Positions 13,011 through 14,917 of a stretch of 14,917 bases of DNA are shown in pieces. Origin of the DNA: an uncultured Lachnospiraceae bacterium (GTDB taxonomy: Bacteria; Bacillota; Clostridia; Lachnospirales; Lachnospiraceae). Below the pieces are notes generated by a model. The model was given only the letters and a program-made list of their open reading frames with translations. It made no database searches and was not told the DNA's origin. The number at the start of each line of letters is the position of its first letter. The first letter of the stretch is position 1. Both the position numbers and the translations under genes were made by a program. Location of the stretch: positions 1 to 14,917 of the forward strand of contig CAJUCG010000056.1 in NCBI GenBank assembly GCA_910585065.1. The letters are read 5' to 3'.

Positions 13011-13413
13011 CTTCGTCCACCTTTCCCTCCTCCAATTTTTCCGGGCACTTGCCATCTGACCACTCCGGTTCTCTGTCTTTCTGATGCGTATCTTCCTGTC
13101 CGCTGCGGGTAAAGATCTCTGTAATTTTCGCTGCGTAGCATTCCCATTCCTCCTTGCATATGGAAAGCCTCTCCCAGCCGGATAAGGTAATCCGGTAATA
13201 TCTGCGGTTGCGCCCCGCATATTCCATATCATATGCCTCAAGGCTGCCGTCCTTTTGCAGTCGGCGCAGCACCGGATAGAGCGTCGATTCTGACACATCC
13301 AGCACCTGTCTTACTTCCTGCGTAATCTTATAGCCGTAAGTCCCTTCTTTCTCCTGTGAAACCACTGCCAGAACAATGGCATCCAGCAACGTCGATCCCG
13401 TATTAAATACCAT
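12997..13413 (-). CDS. PadR-family transcriptional regulator
   Basis: 138 residues from the ATG at 13413, chosen because GGAGGGGG lies just ahead of it. An ATG four codons upstream has a weaker site. The winged helix spans about 8-90: LLDAIVLAVVS, then GTYGYKITQEV, the recognition helix SESTLYPVLRRLQKDG, and the wing segment GRNRRYYRITLSGWERL. The hydrophilic, acidic tail after about 108 is unusual in composition and overlaps the next gene. PadR proteins usually repress their own operon and respond to envelope stress or small molecules. A TATAC-N3-GTATA dyad overlaps its promoter. It probably controls the four-gene operon down to the PspC-domain gene. Confidence 0.92.
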   Translation of the reverse strand: MVFNTGSTLLDAIVLAVVSQEKEGTYGYKITQEVRQVLDVSESTLYPVLRRLQKDGSLEAYDMEYAGRNRRYYRITLSGWERLSICKEEWECYAAKITEIFTRSGQEDTHQKDREPEWSDGKCPEKLEEGKVDEDDEK

Positions 13414-13467
13414 TGCCCCCTCCATCTTCCACGATAATGATTTTTTGGTTTTTCTGCTTGTGCTTAT

Positions 13468-13497
13468 ACTATACGCTGTATAATATTACATTGTCAA
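13468..13497 (-). promoter_or_regulatory. Promoter and candidate PadR operator of the padR operon
   Basis: Minus-strand TTGACA (13492-13497), 18-bp spacer and TATAGT (13468-13473). A perfect 13-bp dyad TATAC-GCT-GTATA (13470-13482) overlaps the -10 and is the natural place for autorepression by PadR. The operator role is inferred from position. Confidence 0.65.
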
Positions 13498-13545
13498 TAG
13501 CTTTAATCGTTTTCTAATCTATCTAATCAAAACACAAGGATACGG

Positions 13546-13574
13546 TTGACATCCCGCCATTTCTTCCCTATAAT
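13546..13574 (+). promoter_or_regulatory. Consensus sigma-A promoter of ppiB
   Basis: TTGACA (13546-13551), exactly 17 bp, then TATAAT (13569-13574), a perfect match to consensus. It diverges from the padR promoter about 50 bp away. No operator-like dyad overlaps it, which suggests strong constitutive expression. Confidence 0.9.
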
Positions 13575-13608
13575 AAAAAGGAAATAAAAATAAGGAGATT
13601 TTTCATTT

Positions 13609-14148
13609 ATGGAAGAAAAGAACCCAATCGTTACAATTACGATGGAGAGCGGCGATGTAATGAAGGCAATGCTCTATCCGCAAACTGCACCGAACACGGT
13701 AAACAATTTTATTTCTCTGATCAACAAAGGTTTTTATAATGGTTTGATTTTTCACCGTGTTATCGAAGGCTTTATGATTCAGGGCGGCGACCCGGACGGC
13801 AATGGCACCGGAGGACCTGGATATTCTATTCCCGGCGAATTTAGGCAAAACGGCGTGGAAAACAATTTAAAACACACCAGGGGCGTATTGTCCATGGCGC
13901 GCGCAGGACATCCTGACTCCGCAGGTTCCCAGTTCTTTATTATGCATAGGAATGCCCCGCATTTAGATGGTGCTTATGCAGCGTTTGGCAAGGTGATTGA
14001 GGGGGAGGACGTTATCGATCGCATCGCCTCTATTCCGACGGCACCGGATGATCGCCCAATGGAAACACAGCGCATGAAATCCGTAACCGTAGAAACATTT
14101 GGGATAGAGTATCCAGAACCGAAACAGTCCGCGATCGATGAGATTTAA
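13609..14148 (+). CDS. ppiB: Cyclophilin-type peptidyl-prolyl cis-trans isomerase
   Basis: 179 residues forming one cyclophilin domain without signal peptide, so a cytoplasmic enzyme that catalyses isomerisation of Xaa-Pro bonds. Signature residues are visible: FHR (48-50, catalytic Arg50), FMIQGGDP (55-62), GVLSMARAG (92-100), SGSQFF-like AGSQFFI (105-111) and the LDG-AFGKV stretch (119-129). His118 stands where human cyclophilin A has Trp121, a common bacterial change. A C-terminal tail of about 15 residues extends past the domain. AAGGAG lies 11 bp before the ATG. The last 11 bp overlap the start of the response regulator gene, so the two are translated from one transcript. Confidence 0.95.
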   Translation: MEEKNPIVTITMESGDVMKAMLYPQTAPNTVNNFISLINKGFYNGLIFHRVIEGFMIQGGDPDGNGTGGPGYSIPGEFRQNGVENNLKHTRGVLSMARAGHPDSAGSQFFIMHRNAPHLDGAYAAFGKVIEGEDVIDRIASIPTAPDDRPMETQRMKSVTVETFGIEYPEPKQSAIDEI

Positions 14149-14839
14149 AATCTCCATCTGCGACGATGAAGAATGCGAGTTAACCGCCCTTTCTTATCTA
14201 GTCAGGGAGTGGGGAAAAAACGCCGGATACTCTTGCGAAATCTTTACATTTTCCTCGGCAGAATCGTTTTTATTTGAGTACGAAGGCAATAAAATATTTG
14301 ATCTTTTACTGCTCGATATCGAGATGAGAGTACTTTCCGGGATTGATCTTGCAAAGCGTATCCGCGCGGATAAAAACCGCGCCGAAATTATTTTTATCAC
14401 CTCGCACTTTGAGTTTGCCGGGGAGGGCTACGAGGTGGACGCACTGCATTATCTAATCAAGCCCGTCGCAAAGGAAAAGCTCTTTGCGGTGCTTGATAAG
14501 GCGGCAAACCGCCTGTTAGCAGAGCCGCCCTATGTGATTATTAACACGGAGGGCAGCATAGTTAAGCTGTACACGGCGGATATCCTGTATGTTGAGGCAT
14601 TCTTACACTATCTCAATATCCGTACAAAATCGGGGGAATACCGCATTAAAGAAAGCCTCTCCTCCTTTGAGGAAAGGCTTTCCAATGAATTTTTCCGCAT
14701 TCACCGCTCCTATCTCGTCTCCTTAAAATACGTGACCAGAATCACGCGCACGAACGTGCGGATAGAAGGAGGCGAAGAGCTTCCGCTTGCACGCGGAAAA
14801 TACGATGCCATAAACCGGGCATTTATCGAGAGGATGTAG
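14138..14839 (+). CDS. LytTR-family response regulator
   Basis: 233 residues. The receiver domain spans about 1-122, with acidic pocket Asp9-Asp10, phospho-acceptor Asp60 (LLLLDIEM), Thr88 and Lys108 (LIKPV). The DNA-binding LytTR domain spans about 132-233, with the typical ILYVEAFLHYLNI and FFRIHRSYLVSL segments. The start overlaps ppiB by 11 bp and has no clear Shine-Dalgarno site, so translation probably depends on coupling to ppiB. Members of this AlgR/AgrA/LytR class commonly pair with GHKL-type sensor kinases, and a further gene begins 40 bp downstream. The targets cannot be told from this window. Confidence 0.93.
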   Translation: MRFKISICDDEECELTALSYLVREWGKNAGYSCEIFTFSSAESFLFEYEGNKIFDLLLLDIEMRVLSGIDLAKRIRADKNRAEIIFITSHFEFAGEGYEVDALHYLIKPVAKEKLFAVLDKAANRLLAEPPYVIINTEGSIVKLYTADILYVEAFLHYLNIRTKSGEYRIKESLSSFEERLSNEFFRIHRSYLVSLKYVTRITRTNVRIEGGEELPLARGKYDAINRAFIERM

Positions 14840-14879
14840 TTTTCCTGCAAATAATTTTTGCGGTAAAGGAATTTGTTTT

Positions 14880-14917
14880 ATGAGAAAAAAAACTTATTTA
14901 AAACTTGTAGAGTACCA
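14880..14917 (+). CDS. Start of a downstream gene, possibly the partner sensor histidine kinase (truncated by the window)
   Basis: An ATG at 14880 is preceded by AAAGGA at 9 bp and opens a frame MRKKTYLKLVEY that runs off the window end. The basic start and its position 40 bp behind a LytTR regulator suggest the cognate membrane kinase. Only 12 codons are visible, so identity is inference. Confidence 0.4.
   Translation, partial: MRKKTYLKLVEY

Overview
The window looks like chromosomal DNA of a Gram-positive anaerobe of the Clostridia, most likely Lachnospiraceae. The reasons are AGGAGG-type ribosome binding sites, TTGACA/TATAAT promoters, lipoprotein signal peptides, a short class I ketol-acid reductoisomerase, a PadR-HAAS-DUF4097-PspC envelope operon and a LytTR response regulator. 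This placement is inferred from gene content, not from a database search. Everything from 1 to about 13,500 is transcribed leftward (minus strand). From about 13,540 onward the genes run rightward.

Region 1 (1-8,900) is the interesting part. A BlaI/MecI-type repressor (8443-8808) and a BlaR1-like M56 metalloprotease (6036-8426) form a two-gene operon. The protease does not carry the penicillin-binding sensor of BlaR1. Its C-terminal part outside the membrane resembles an ABC-type extracellular solute-binding protein (SBP). Leftward lie three paralogous lipoproteins (3078-5549, 603-2882 and a partial one at 1-572). The two complete ones consist of signal peptide, acidic linker, a probable beta-propeller, and then the same SBP-like domain as the sensor. 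All four promoters in the cluster have the same design: TTGACA-N17-TAAACT with a 17-bp dyad GTTTAC-N5-GTAAAC inside the promoter. The lipoprotein promoters add a second dyad at the expected transcription start. The layout suggests a self-contained sensing regulon in which ligand binding outside the cell activates the protease, the repressor is inactivated, and the lipoproteins plus the repressor/sensor operon are induced. Sensor and induced proteins share a domain, as BlaR1 and beta-lactamases do. No ABC permease or ATPase is present. The ligand and output are unknown.

Region 2 (8,940-10,762) is a branched-chain amino acid unit, ilvN then ilvC, with its own consensus promoter and a strong terminator after ilvC. 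No ilvB is present.

Region 3 (10,733-13,500) is an envelope-related operon of padR, a HAAS/DUF1700 membrane protein, a DUF4097 protein and a 58-residue PspC-domain protein. It ends in a terminator that abuts the ilvN promoter.

Region 4 (13,540-14,917), transcribed rightward, holds a cyclophilin (ppiB) with a perfect consensus promoter, an overlapping LytTR response regulator, and the first codons of a further gene, probably its histidine kinase. No tRNA, rRNA, insertion sequence or CRISPR array was seen.
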